From Sharpea porci (GTDB lineage: Bacteria; Bacillota_I; Bacilli_A; Erysipelotrichales; Coprobacillaceae): 40,787 nt of DNA. Below are positions 15,892-23,740 of the stretch, piece by piece. Every line of letters begins with the position of its first letter. Within the stretch, counting starts at the first letter, position 1. The position numbers and the translations under genes are program-made. The stretch lies in NCBI RefSeq assembly GCF_009695655.1, contig NZ_VUNM01000025.1, positions 1 to 40,787 of the forward strand, given 5' to 3'. The notes under the pieces were generated by a model. The model saw nothing but the letters and a program-made list of their open reading frames with translations. It was not told the DNA's origin and ran no database searches.

Positions 15892-15924
15892 AAAAAAGTA
15901 CAATAGATGAGGGCTACTGTACTT
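15892..15924 (-). terminator. Riboswitch-controlled intrinsic terminator
   Basis: On the minus strand AAGTACAGTAG pairs with CTATTGTACTT (one G-U pair) and is followed by TTTTTT. Its 5' arm can instead pair with CTATTGAACTT, the 3' strand of the riboswitch closing helix, forming an antiterminator. This is the expected off-switch design: lysine bound, helix closed, terminator formed. It ends 19 nt before the ACT-protein start. Confidence 0.85.
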
Positions 15925-15940
15925 GAAAAAACATATAAGT

Positions 15941-16101
15941 TCAATAGCACTCCACATTCCTGTGACAGTGAAGTAGATATTCTCTAAATCACCAGGAAAA
16001 ACAAGTTTACAGCCTCATTCAACCTTCGGCGGTTTCTCCTCCAACAATACCTGTCTGTAAACATTGATACTGTCTTCTTAGCACCCGCGCCTCTATTTAG
16101 G
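15941..16101 (-). ncRNA. Lysine riboswitch (L box)
   Basis: Read on the minus strand, conserved L-box segments appear in the right order: AGAGGCGCGG, then AGTATC, TTGGAGGAGAAACCGCCGA (consensus GGAG...GCCGAAG), GAGGCTG, CACTGTCACAGG and TGTGGAGTGCTA. P1 closes by AATAG with CTATT. It lies in the leader of the ACT-dapA-dapB-lysA operon, directly upstream of a conditional terminator. Lysine binding should stop transcription. Confidence 0.93.
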
Positions 16102-16104
16102 CAA

Positions 16105-16133
16105 ATACTAACACAAAGCGTATGAAAATACAA
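16105..16133 (-). promoter_or_regulatory. Promoter of the lysine operon
   Basis: Minus strand TTGTAT (complement of 16128-16133), 17-nt spacer, TAGTAT (complement of 16105-16110). Transcription would begin just upstream of the riboswitch. Confidence 0.6.
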
Positions 16134-16200
16134 TGAAGCATTTCAAATATCTTGAATAAGTACTGATTTTATATTGTATAATAGGTGTGAGGTGATCTTC

Positions 16201-17277
16201 TTGAAACTTGTACAAATCCTACTCTATATTCTACTTGTCATTATTCCAATGCTTTACTTTTTACATCTCTTGAAAAAAGAAAGCCTATTTTATAAAGGTC
16301 TTGTCGTACTGATTGCCTTATTTTCAGGCAATGGCATATGGCTCAAGTTCTACTTTCATCCCAATAACCTTCTCTTTGAATACTTTGTCATTGCGACCCA
16401 GGTACAACTCTGGTTTCTTTATATTCTCTTCTTAATTATTGTCCTTTACCGCTTTCTCTTTACATTCATCAGACATAAACCATTTCGTAAAGGCCATATT
16501 CTCATCATTATTCTCACCATCACTTTAACTGCTTCAGGCTTCACTGAACACTATATAAAAAAACGTCAGCACTATGATGTCACCATCAATAAACAAAGCA
16601 GTATGAAAAGCTTAAAGCTCTGTGTTGTTTCTGATTTTCATATTGGGACAGGGTCTTATCTCAAGACTGTTGATAACTTTGTCAGTCGTGTAAATAATGA
16701 ACATTATGATGCTATCTTGATGGTAGGGGATATATTTGATGAAAATACACCAGATGCGCTTATTCCACAATGTCTCGAATCCTTCAGTCATCTTAAGAGC
16801 ACCTATGGCACATATGCGATTGCTGGCAATCATGAATACTATCGCAAGAATACAAACTTCCTCAATACCCTCAACAAATATCATATTCATTATTTACGAA
16901 ATCAATATATTGAAGTTGATGGTAAATTTAATATTGTTGGCTTTAATGACCACACAAGTCATGACCAGTACAATATCAAACAAGTCATCTCCCACATGAA
17001 CAAGAATCTCCCAACAATTACCCTCGATCATAACCCAGACCGTTATAAGAAATATCATGCCTTTACAGACTTACAGCTCTCCGGTCATACCCATAATGGT
17101 CAGATCTTCCCAGGCAATATCTTCATGAGTCTTTACTTTGATTATTCTTATGGACAACATCACTATGGTCATGAAGATATCATTGTCACAAGTGGTATGG
17201 GTAGCTGGGGCTTCCCATTCAGACTTGGTACTCAGGCTGAGTATTGTGATATTAACCTTCAATTTAGTAAAAAGTAA
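16201..17277 (+). CDS. Membrane-anchored metallophosphoesterase
   Basis: This 358-residue protein has about four membrane segments in the first 115 residues, then a calcineurin-like phosphoesterase domain. Metal and catalytic motifs are all present: DFHIG (DxH), GDIFDE (GDxxD), GNHEYY (GNHE), and the C-terminal SGHTHNGQIFPG (GHxHxGQ). It resembles the YkuE/YaeI group, proposed to act on phospholipid headgroups or UDP-linked lipid precursors; the substrate here is unknown. I chose TTG 16201-16203 because GAGGTGA lies 6-7 nt ahead. A -10 TATAAT (16177-16182) with TTGAAT (16152-16157, spacer 19) lies so close that the leader is very short. It is encoded against the local replication direction, unlike its neighbours. 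Confidence 0.88.
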   Translation: MKLVQILLYILLVIIPMLYFLHLLKKESLFYKGLVVLIALFSGNGIWLKFYFHPNNLLFEYFVIATQVQLWFLYILFLIIVLYRFLFTFIRHKPFRKGHILIIILTITLTASGFTEHYIKKRQHYDVTINKQSSMKSLKLCVVSDFHIGTGSYLKTVDNFVSRVNNEHYDAILMVGDIFDENTPDALIPQCLESFSHLKSTYGTYAIAGNHEYYRKNTNFLNTLNKYHIHYLRNQYIEVDGKFNIVGFNDHTSHDQYNIKQVISHMNKNLPTITLDHNPDRYKKYHAFTDLQLSGHTHNGQIFPGNIFMSLYFDYSYGQHHYGHEDIIVTSGMGSWGFPFRLGTQAEYCDINLQFSKK

Positions 17278-17338
17278 GTGACTTATCAAGATAAGTATGT
17301 GACCGCTTACAAAAACATGCCTTTTTACGAAAAAGTTA

Positions 17339-17367
17339 TAGACAACCTCTCTAAAAATCGTTATAGT
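17339..17367 (+). promoter_or_regulatory. Promoter of the PRD-protein gene
   Basis: TAGACA (17339-17344), 17-nt spacer, TATAGT (17362-17367). It lies in the gap between the phosphoesterase stop and the chosen ATG at 17413, which supports a separate transcript. Confidence 0.6.
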
Positions 17368-17412
17368 ACTAGCGAAGTTAATCAATACATACTTCAAAAG
17401 AGAGGGTATTAT

Positions 17413-18093
17413 ATGACTATCACAGTTCAGAAAGAATTCGAAAATATCGAAAAAGATGTCACAAAAAAAATAGACAAATACATAGAAGAATATAATCTGT
17501 CAGTTGAACAAAATGCCAAAGAAAATCTAGCCATCCACCTCGCACTCTCAATCACAAGAGAGTTATCAGGTAATTATATTCAAACAAGTCATTCACAGTT
17601 AGAAAGCTGTAAAGACTTACCTACATATCCTATTGCTAAGAAATTAGTTAAGGAATTGGCAGATGATTATAATACAGGGGCAAGTGAACTTGACTTCTAT
17701 ACCGCAGCTATGTATTTATCCAATCTTGATCAATGGGATTTAGAATTTAATTCTACCTTTGATATTATTGATGATGAAATGGGGTCTATTATGGATGAGG
17801 CTCTTGATGAAATTAAAGATAAGCTTGGTGTTGATCTTAAGCTTAATGACACATTCTATAAGGGCATGACATTACATTTCTATCCAGCATTAGAGAGATT
17901 AAAACATAATAATCAGTTAATGGACAACCCATTAGTAGATATGGTATCAGCCAGTCATGAAAAAGAATATCAGTGTGCTGAAATTCTAAATAATATTGTC
18001 AAGAAACATTACAACAAAGATTTCAATGAAAATGAACTTGGCTATATTACACTACACTTCGGTACAGCATTCTATAGTCCAGAAAGTCATTAG
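17413..18093 (+). CDS. PRD-domain protein lacking RNA- or DNA-binding domain
   Basis: The 226-residue protein looks like two tandem PTS-regulation domains. The C-terminal one is clear: FYKGMTLHFYPALERLKHNN, then NPLVDMV, and the hallmark NELGYITLHFGTAF. The N-terminal one (about residues 20-115) is weaker, with IHLALSITREL, PIAKKLVKELADDY and LDFYTAAMYLSNL. PRDs are phosphorylated on histidines by PTS proteins and normally control an attached antiterminator (BglG/LicT) or activator. Here there is no CAT RNA-binding domain, no helix-turn-helix and no EIIA/EIIB part. The start ATG has GAGAGGG 6 nt upstream. An upstream in-frame extension to the phosphoesterase stop lacks a site. Function unknown; it may sense PTS status for a partner protein. 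Confidence 0.75.
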   Translation: MTITVQKEFENIEKDVTKKIDKYIEEYNLSVEQNAKENLAIHLALSITRELSGNYIQTSHSQLESCKDLPTYPIAKKLVKELADDYNTGASELDFYTAAMYLSNLDQWDLEFNSTFDIIDDEMGSIMDEALDEIKDKLGVDLKLNDTFYKGMTLHFYPALERLKHNNQLMDNPLVDMVSASHEKEYQCAEILNNIVKKHYNKDFNENELGYITLHFGTAFYSPESH

Positions 18094-18118
18094 AGGATTC
18101 CTAACGGAATCCTCTTTT
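18092..18118 (+). terminator. Terminator of the PRD-protein gene
   Basis: AGAGGATTCC-TAAC-GGAATCCTCT followed by TTT. The stem also abuts the stop of the opposing gene at 18118, so it may end both transcripts. Confidence 0.85.
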
Positions 18119-18378
18119 CATTTAATGAGATGGGCAAAGATATTTAAAAAGACAACCACACAACCAACAATAAAACTATTCTGGATCACTTCTTGTCGAT
18201 CTTGTTTATAGGTATAGTAGATAATGAATAAGCCAAAGACTATTTCAATAAAAGTAAGCAAATAAATATAACGTGCGATAAAATGATATTTATTGGAATT
18301 CAAGAAATAAACCATGACAAAAAAGATTACTAGTACAATACTAAAACAGGTCTTGAAGAAACCTAACTTATTCTTCAT
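18118..18378 (-). CDS. Small membrane protein, three predicted segments
   Basis: This is an 86-residue hydrophobic protein (MKNKLGFFKTCFSIVLVIFF...) with segments at about 10-27, 36-54 and 65-82, and a charged loop YKQDRQEV between the second and third. I chose ATG 18376-18378 with AGGGAG about 8 nt upstream; ATGs two codons and further upstream overlap that site. Family unknown. Its topology and size match the next gene (18461-18718), suggesting distant paralogy or shared role. Confidence 0.65.
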   Translation of the reverse strand: MKNKLGFFKTCFSIVLVIFFVMVYFLNSNKYHFIARYIYLLTFIEIVFGLFIIYYTYKQDRQEVIQNSFIVGCVVVFLNIFAHLIK

Positions 18379-18460
18379 GATCATCACTCCCTATATGTAT
18401 TGTGACATTATTTCTACCACAAATTCAATACCTAAAACTCATCACATTAAAATTACATAT

Positions 18461-18718
18461 TTACTTCAACATAAAGGCTACAAAATAAGCTAAGGTAAGA
18501 ACTACGATAAGTGTCATAACTGCCCATGCTTTTCTTAACTTCCGATCCTCTTTAAGCGCTAATACAAATAGCGCAATTTCTGTAATCACAAACATGACGA
18601 TAAAGAAGAGCACGAAGATAAAAGGCAATTCAATATGGAGTTGTTTTACAATAAAGAGGCAGCTCAATACTCCAAATGAGAAGAATGCATTATACTTTTC
18701 TAATCGAACACTTTTCAT
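18461..18718 (-). CDS. Small membrane protein, three predicted segments
   Basis: This is an 85-residue protein starting MKSVRLEKYNAFFSFG, with membrane segments at about 10-26, 32-54 and 64-83, and a charged loop LKEDRKLRKAW like that of its downstream neighbour. The start is set by GTGGTG six nt upstream; two in-frame starts just ahead would leave no spacing. It lies 82 nt upstream of the other small protein gene and may share its transcript. No family recognised. Confidence 0.65.
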   Translation of the reverse strand: MKSVRLEKYNAFFSFGVLSCLFIVKQLHIELPFIFVLFFIVMFVITEIALFVLALKEDRKLRKAWAVMTLIVVLTLAYFVAFMLK

Positions 18719-18779
18719 TTTCATCACCACTTTTATTATATCGATTCATCATCTTCCCGGGAATCTTTTTGAAAGATAT

Positions 18780-18805
18780 GAAAAAAACTGGGAATATTCC
18801 CAGTT
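18780..18805 (-). terminator. Terminator of the MFS-mnmE-small protein operon
   Basis: AACTGGGAAT and ATTCCCAGTT form a perfect 10-bp stem, followed on the minus strand by seven T. It includes the stop codon of the 73-residue protein. Confidence 0.88.
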
Positions 18806-19025
18806 AGTGTACAATCTTAGAGAGTATAAAGAGAATGATAGCTTCAATGCCTGTCGCTACTGAGAGAAAGAGTGTGAGTAGGCTGACATAGTAGAGATAG
18901 GGGTTATCTCCTGTATTGATTGCTGTAGAAATGAGAAAGACAAGTAGGGCAGGAATGAAGATAAAGAGCACTTTCTTACTATAATCCTTATAGCGTTCAC
19001 CTGGTGTTTTATACTGCATATTCAT
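18804..19025 (-). CDS. Small two-pass membrane protein downstream of mnmE
   Basis: This is a 73-residue protein (MNMQYKTPGERYKDYSKKVL...) with two hydrophobic segments at about 19-36 and 44-70. It starts 2 nt after the mnmE stop, so it is translated from the same message, and its stop codon lies in the operon terminator. It has no recognised domain. A start at the second Met (residue 3) is equally possible. Confidence 0.7.
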   Translation of the reverse strand: MNMQYKTPGERYKDYSKKVLFIFIPALLVFLISTAINTGDNPYLYYVSLLTLFLSVATGIEAIILFILSKIVH

Positions 19026-19027
19026 AC

Positions 19028-20362
19028 CTACTTTCCGATACAGAAACGGGCAAAGAGCTCATCTAGTAAATCTTCTTTCGCCTGTTCTCCTAAGATTTCT
19101 TTGAGTTTTTCCCATGAATCATAGAGATCTGTCACAACTAAATCTGGTGGTACTTGTTGGTTCATGGCCGTAATCGCACGGTTGAGGGCTTGTGATGCTT
19201 GTTCTAAGAGAAGTAACTGACGCTGATTGGCTAACACTTTGGCATCACTTCCTGATAATGCTGAGAAGTCAAAGGTATGCTTGATATAATCTGTTAAGGC
19301 ATCAATGTTGTTGTCTTTGGCGGAGATATGAATACCTTCTAAATCTACAACACAGCCTTTATCGGCTTTGTTGATGATGATTATACGGTTGGTATCCTGT
19401 GTTTTCTCAAGAATGAGCTGGTCTTCTTGATCTAATGGCTGACTTCCATCAACAACAACCAAGACTAAATCAGCTTGATCAATCAGGGAGAGAGATTTCT
19501 CTACACCCATTCTTTCAATCTTTTCATCTGTTTCATGAATACCTGCTGTATCAATCATGTTGAGAACGATGTTATCTAAGCGTATTGATCCTTCAACTAC
19601 ATCTCTTGTCGTACCGGCAATATCTGTGACAATGGCTTTATCTTCTTCCAGTAAGGCATTTAATAATGAACTCTTGCCAACATTAGGTTTACCAACTATT
19701 ACTGTTGATATACCATCTTTGACAAGACGGATATTCTTACTTTTCGCAATAATATGATCCATCTTGCTTCTAAGTGTTGTACTCATTGGGATGAGTTTTT
19801 CATTTGTCATGACTTCGATATCTTCATATTCAGGATAATCGATATTGACTTCAATATTGGTAATAATCTGAATGAGGTCTTCTTTCAAGTCTTTGATGAA
19901 ATGCGAAATGTTACCTTGTATGCCACGTAAAGCAAGCTTGCTGGCTTCATCGTTGGTAGCTGTGACCATATCGGCGATAGCTTCAGCCTGGGATAAGTCA
20001 ATCCGGCCATTTAAGAAAGCACGCTTTGAGAATTCGCCATGTTCAGCCATTCGTGCGCCTTTTCTTAAGATGAGGGAGAGTACTTTATTGGTGATGAAAA
20101 CACCCCCATGGCAATCAATCTCAACCATTTCTTCACCTGTAAATGTATGTGTTCCACGATAGATGGCAACCATCACTTCATCAACTTTTTCATCACCATC
20201 CATAATATAACCATAGTTGATGGTATTGGATTTCTTGTTTGTCAGATTGCCTGAGAAGAAGGACTGTACAAAGGCAATACAGTCTTTTCCTGAGACACGT
20301 ATAATGGAAATAGCTGCTTCTAAACGACTTGTCGCTACAGCAGCAATAATATCATCATTCAT
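19028..20362 (-). CDS. mnmE: tRNA modification GTPase MnmE (TrmE)
   Basis: With MnmG, MnmE installs the 5-carboxymethylaminomethyl group on wobble uridine of several tRNAs. The 444-residue protein has the N-terminal folate-binding domain (DDIIAAVATSRLEAAISIIR), central helical region, and the inserted G domain: P-loop GKPNVGKSS, switch TDIAGTTRD, DTAGIHETD, and NKAD. It ends in the invariant FCIGK, whose Cys is catalytic in the family. It overlaps the MFS gene by 8 nt (ATGAATGA), so the two are coupled. mnmG, its usual partner gene next door in Firmicutes origins, is not in this window. Confidence 0.96.
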   Translation of the reverse strand: MNDDIIAAVATSRLEAAISIIRVSGKDCIAFVQSFFSGNLTNKKSNTINYGYIMDGDEKVDEVMVAIYRGTHTFTGEEMVEIDCHGGVFITNKVLSLILRKGARMAEHGEFSKRAFLNGRIDLSQAEAIADMVTATNDEASKLALRGIQGNISHFIKDLKEDLIQIITNIEVNIDYPEYEDIEVMTNEKLIPMSTTLRSKMDHIIAKSKNIRLVKDGISTVIVGKPNVGKSSLLNALLEEDKAIVTDIAGTTRDVVEGSIRLDNIVLNMIDTAGIHETDEKIERMGVEKSLSLIDQADLVLVVVDGSQPLDQEDQLILEKTQDTNRIIIINKADKGCVVDLEGIHISAKDNNIDALTDYIKHTFDFSALSGSDAKVLANQRQLLLLEQASQALNRAITAMNQQVPPDLVVTDLYDSWEKLKEILGEQAKEDLLDELFARFCIGK

Positions 20363-21530
20363 GAATAGACCTCCTTAAATATATCATTGAAAGTATCAGT
20401 GCTAAGGCAAAAGTAAATGCCCCTAAGATAAATGGATTCATCACATTAATCGAATAAATCATCCCGGCAATATAAGCCCCCAAAATCATCCCAAGAGACT
20501 TTGTCGCTTGATAGAAGCCTAGGACCTGATTACGGGTCTTTTTTTCTGCCTGATTAGTGATCAGTGTTTGAGTAAGTGGGATCATGATGGCATAGAAGCC
20601 ATAGAAAATCATAATGGCGATAATGAAGTGAAGAGGGGACTTCATGACTAATGAAGCACTCACACTGACCATGCCCAAGAAAAGTATCACAATATTACTC
20701 TTTCGAATATCTGTCTTCTTCATCAAATAAATACAAATAGTCATATTAAATAATAATGAAACAAGACCAACCGTCCCTTTTATCATACCATTATAACGAC
20801 TTGTAAACTGAAATACATCTTTGAGATAATAATTAAATGACTGATCAACAGCTGTATAACCTAAGAATATCAATGTAGAAAGAGTAAAGAGTAAAGCTAA
20901 AGACTTCGTCATAAAGAGACGACCATCAATAAAGGCCTTAAAGGGATTAGAAGCTTTCAGTACTTCTGGTAATGTCATATCATGTTCTTCTAAATCCTCA
21001 TCCAAGACAAAATAAACAAGAATACCTGTTGATATCAACTGAATCACTTGAATGATGAAAGAAAGATAGACACTCACTTCACCAAGCATGCCTCCGACAA
21101 AATAGCCAATAGCCCCAGCTACTGTCTGTATTGTCGCATTCATTGTCAAATAACTTCCTCGTTCTTCTTCATGCGACATGTTGGCAATATATGTCAAAGC
21201 CCCAACAAAGAATGCCCCACAGGACAACCCAGCGACAACTCTCGCAATACCGATAAAGAAAGGTATACGACCAAAGCCAAAGAAAGCCTGCGCAATCCCA
21301 TAACCAATCCCACCAATAGCCATTGCACTCTTGGAATTGATAAGGCCTGTGATCTTTCCCCAGAAAGGAGAAGAGATAAACATGCCTACTGACATCAAGG
21401 CAAAAGAAATGCCAAACATACTGGCAGGAAAATGCAACATCTTAAAAAGAGTAGGAGTTACTGGATGGGCATAGTTAGCTGCCAAATTAAATAATATCAT
21501 ACATAGAAAAAAAGGTATTTTCTTCTTCAT
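20355..21530 (-). CDS. MFS transporter
   Basis: This 391-residue protein is a major facilitator with about twelve hydrophobic segments. The first inter-helix loop carries FWGKITGLINSKSAMAIGGIG, a variant of the family's loop-2 motif, and ARVVAGLSCGAFFVGALTYIA lies in helix 4-5, where efflux-type members have a similar motif. It most resembles drug-efflux-type MFS proteins, but the substrate cannot be read from sequence. I chose ATG 21528-21530; AAAGGAG is 7-8 nt ahead, while an ATG two codons earlier abuts the site. It has its own promoter after the jag terminator and is coupled to mnmE, an unusual partner. Confidence 0.88.
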   Translation of the reverse strand: MKKKIPFFLCMILFNLAANYAHPVTPTLFKMLHFPASMFGISFALMSVGMFISSPFWGKITGLINSKSAMAIGGIGYGIAQAFFGFGRIPFFIGIARVVAGLSCGAFFVGALTYIANMSHEEERGSYLTMNATIQTVAGAIGYFVGGMLGEVSVYLSFIIQVIQLISTGILVYFVLDEDLEEHDMTLPEVLKASNPFKAFIDGRLFMTKSLALLFTLSTLIFLGYTAVDQSFNYYLKDVFQFTSRYNGMIKGTVGLVSLLFNMTICIYLMKKTDIRKSNIVILFLGMVSVSASLVMKSPLHFIIAIMIFYGFYAIMIPLTQTLITNQAEKKTRNQVLGFYQATKSLGMILGAYIAGMIYSINVMNPFILGAFTFALALILSMIYLRRSIHE

Positions 21531-21548
21531 AAACATCTCCTTTATGCC

Positions 21549-21577
21549 ATTATAGCGAGAGAGCTATTTTGAGGCAA
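21549..21577 (-). promoter_or_regulatory. Promoter of the MFS-mnmE operon
   Basis: Minus strand TTGCCT (complement of 21572-21577), 17-nt spacer, TATAAT (complement of 21549-21554). It lies between the jag terminator and the MFS ribosome site. Confidence 0.7.
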
Positions 21578-21582
21578 AAGAA

Positions 21583-21604
21583 AAACCTCTTGAATAAGAG
21601 GTTT
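21583..21604 (-). terminator. Terminator of the rpmH-rnpA-yidC-jag operon
   Basis: AAACCTCTT and AAGAGGTTT form a 9-bp stem with a 4-nt loop; the minus strand continues TTCTTTT. It overlaps the jag stop codon. Confidence 0.85.
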
Positions 21605-22208
21605 AGTCTTCGACATAGTAAATCGTAATGAAACGATCTTTACCTTCGCCCTGTGATTCTGTTCTTAAGTGATCCATCTGGGCAATTGTTGAATGAAGGA
21701 CTTTTCTTTCATCAGCAGGCATTGGGTCAAGCTTGACATCAACATGTGTACGCTGTACTTGTTTGCCAAGGCGCTTGCCTAAAGCTGCAACTTTCTTGAA
21801 ACGTTCTTCTTTATAGCCATTGATATCAACAGAGATTTCTAATCTTTCACCAAATTCTGTCTGTACGGCATGCTTTGTGACAAAGTTCAATGTTCTTAAA
21901 ATCACACCGCCCTTACCAATAAGAATAGAGTTGTTGTCAGTATCGATATTGCAGTAATAACGCTGATCCTGGAAGAATGTCGCAGTTTCTACAGTAAAGC
22001 CCATATCTTCAAGAATACGTCTAATATAACCACTCATATATTCTTCAACCATCTGGTTATCGAAGCATTCAATGACTGTTTTCTTTGAGAAAAGACCTTT
22101 CTTTTCTTCAATCACTTTATAATGTAATTCCTCTAAAGTGATGCCTAAATCTAAACAAGCTAAATCAACAGCTTCTTCTTCTGTTTTTGCTTCAAAAGTT
22201 TTTTTCAT
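21603..22208 (-). CDS. jag: Jag/KhpB RNA-binding protein
   Basis: The 201-residue protein shows the three Jag parts: N-terminal Jag_N (MKKTFEAKTEEEAVDLACLD and KKGLFSKK), a central KH-like domain (ILIGKGGVILRTLNFVTKHA), and C-terminal R3H with the Arg-x-x-x-His motif in ADERKVLHSTI. KhpB pairs with KhpA as an RNA chaperone tied to cell elongation and division in streptococci. It follows yidC by 12 nt in the order conserved near Firmicutes origins. Confidence 0.95.
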   Translation of the reverse strand: MKKTFEAKTEEEAVDLACLDLGITLEELHYKVIEEKKGLFSKKTVIECFDNQMVEEYMSGYIRRILEDMGFTVETATFFQDQRYYCNIDTDNNSILIGKGGVILRTLNFVTKHAVQTEFGERLEISVDINGYKEERFKKVAALGKRLGKQVQRTHVDVKLDPMPADERKVLHSTIAQMDHLRTESQGEGKDRFITIYYVED

Positions 22209-22220
22209 ATCTACGCCACC

Positions 22221-23102
22221 TTATCTCACAACATTCTTTTCTTTAGCAGCCTGTTCTTTTTCGATGTAATGAATCTGAATATAGATTGTTCTTAGAACAG
22301 TGATAATATTTGTCGTAATCCAGTAGAATGACATTGCTGTAGGCATGACTAAACCAAAGTAGATAATCATAACAGTCATGACAATATTCATAGACTTCAT
22401 AGAATTCTGTGTACTTGATGGTTTATAGTTCTTGTTTCTCTTGAGCATGATGTTGTTGATTTCAATAGCACCAAACTGAGAAAGCCCCATGATAGCTACA
22501 AGAATTACATAAATGAAATGTCCTTTAGTAATCTGTGACATAGGTGTTAAACCTAAGTTCATACCAAATACTGTTGTTGAGTAAAGAATTTGTACTCTCT
22601 GGACTGCCTGCCACATCGCAAACATAATTGGTAAAGTAATAAATGTGATGAATGAACCAAACATGGAAACATTATTCTTTTTATAAAGTGCCATAATTTC
22701 ATTCTGCATACGTAACTGACTTGTCTGATCATTCATACCACGATACTTATTCTGAATCTTTTCCATTTCTGGCTGAATAAGCTGCATCTTCTGTGTTGAT
22801 ACAGTTGATTTAATCATGATTGGTAAGATAATCAAGTTAATGAGAATTGTCATTAAAATGACACCCCATAATACATTACCTGTTAACGAATTAATAAATA
22901 GAATTCCCTTCGCAATAGGGATTACAAGTAAGAAATCAAAAAATCCAGCATTAATAGACCACTTAGTACTCTCTGTAATTGCTCTATCAGCAATTAGTTT
23001 ACCTGACTTATCAAGATTGTTGGCACAACCCGCAAGAACAACCATAAAAGCGATCATCGCAAAGACTTTGAGATATTTCTTAGTACGATTGTCTAATACC
23101 AT
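22221..23102 (-). CDS. yidC: Membrane protein insertase YidC (lipoprotein form)
   Basis: YidC helps insert and fold membrane proteins, alone or with SecYEG. The 293-residue protein has a lipoprotein signal with lipobox VVLAGC (Cys near residue 26), then five membrane segments of the 60KD_IMP family, including GVILMTILINLIILPIMI with the conserved basic residue after it, and ITLPIMFAMWQAVQR. The start ATG (23100-23102) is 2 nt from the rnpA stop with GGATGGG ahead; a longer frame to 23168 overlaps rnpA and is rejected. It is of SpoIIIJ/YidC1 type. C-terminal tail is basic. Confidence 0.95.
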   Translation of the reverse strand: MVLDNRTKKYLKVFAMIAFMVVLAGCANNLDKSGKLIADRAITESTKWSINAGFFDFLLVIPIAKGILFINSLTGNVLWGVILMTILINLIILPIMIKSTVSTQKMQLIQPEMEKIQNKYRGMNDQTSQLRMQNEIMALYKKNNVSMFGSFITFITLPIMFAMWQAVQRVQILYSTTVFGMNLGLTPMSQITKGHFIYVILVAIMGLSQFGAIEINNIMLKRNKNYKPSSTQNSMKSMNIVMTVMIIYFGLVMPTAMSFYWITTNIITVLRTIYIQIHYIEKEQAAKEKNVVR

Positions 23103-23103
23103 C

Positions 23104-23439
23104 TTATTTACCCATCCTTTTCTTTGTTTTCTCATATAGAGAAAGCAGGGACTGCTTATTTGTCGCATAATCTTGTGTTAAATAATGCTGTCGTACAATA
23201 ATGACATAATCACAAGCTAATTCATGATCAAATGCTTCATGAACCATCATTCTTACCTGACGTTTAATCTTATTGCGAACAACCGCATGCCCAAGCTTCT
23301 TACTGACAGAAATGCCAGCTCTTAAATGACTCTCATTCTTCATGTAATAGAGAACAAAATCTTTATTGGCAACACTTTGGCGTTGATGAATGATTTTCGT
23401 AAAATCTTCGTTTTTCTTAACTCTATATGCCTTTTTCAT
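23104..23439 (-). CDS. rnpA: Ribonuclease P protein component
   Basis: RnpA binds the catalytic RNA of RNase P, which trims tRNA 5' ends. The 111-residue protein starts MKKAYRVKKNEDF and has the signature RNKIKRQVR in the conserved basic helix, plus ISVSKKLGHAVV. The ribosome site is weak (AAAAAAAG before ATG). A frame extending nine codons upstream would overlap a hairpin and is less likely. It lies between rpmH and yidC, with its stop almost touching the yidC start. Confidence 0.95.
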   Translation of the reverse strand: MKKAYRVKKNEDFTKIIHQRQSVANKDFVLYYMKNESHLRAGISVSKKLGHAVVRNKIKRQVRMMVHEAFDHELACDYVIIVRQHYLTQDYATNKQSLLSLYEKTKKRMGK

Positions 23440-23451
23440 ACTTTTTTTTAG

Positions 23452-23474
23452 AAAAAAAAGCCACATTAAAGTGG
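23452..23474 (-). terminator. Hairpin between rpmH and rnpA (attenuator or partial terminator)
   Basis: On the minus strand CCAC-TTTAAT-GTGG plus a flanking G/C is followed by eight T. The stem is short, so only part of the transcripts would stop here. This could explain how abundant L34 mRNA is made without matching rnpA levels. Confidence 0.55.
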
Positions 23475-23481
23475 ACTCTTT

Positions 23482-23616
23482 TTAAACAGTTAAAGCTTTT
23501 CTTCCTCTTTTTCTTCTTCTTGCAATAACTTTTCTGCCACCAACAGTAGCCATTCTTGCTCTAAAGCCATGAGTCTTAGCTCTTTTTCTTTTATTTGGCT
23601 GATATGTTCTTTTCAT
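23482..23616 (-). CDS. rpmH: 50S ribosomal protein L34
   Basis: The gene encodes 44 residues, [18 protein letters not shown] onwards, with the L34 hallmark [14 protein letters not shown] and a basic tail [12 protein letters not shown]. Length and sequence are fully typical. AAAGGAGTG lies 7-8 nt upstream of ATG. It is the first gene leftward from the origin and head of the rnpA-yidC-jag operon. Confidence 0.97.
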   Translation of the reverse strand: MKRTYQPNKRKRAKTHGFRARMATVGGRKVIARRRKRGRKALTV

Positions 23617-23678
23617 TTTATTCACTCCTTTAGATTGCTTTTTTCATTGCTTTATACTTCGTTAACATATGCTCCATC

Positions 23679-23707
23679 ATTATATTCAAGAATTATTTAT
23701 TCGTCAA
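23679..23707 (-). promoter_or_regulatory. Promoter of rpmH
   Basis: Minus strand TTGACG (complement of 23702-23707), exactly 17 nt, TATAAT (complement of 23679-23684). This is near the sigma-A consensus, as expected for a ribosomal protein. Confidence 0.85.
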
Positions 23708-23740
23708 CCTCAAATCCCTAAAAATCCCCATCCTATGCAC

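Noticed and set aside
15873-15950. N-terminal extension of the ACT protein
   Set aside because: It would be translated through the riboswitch terminator; AGGAGG just before 15872 marks the true start.
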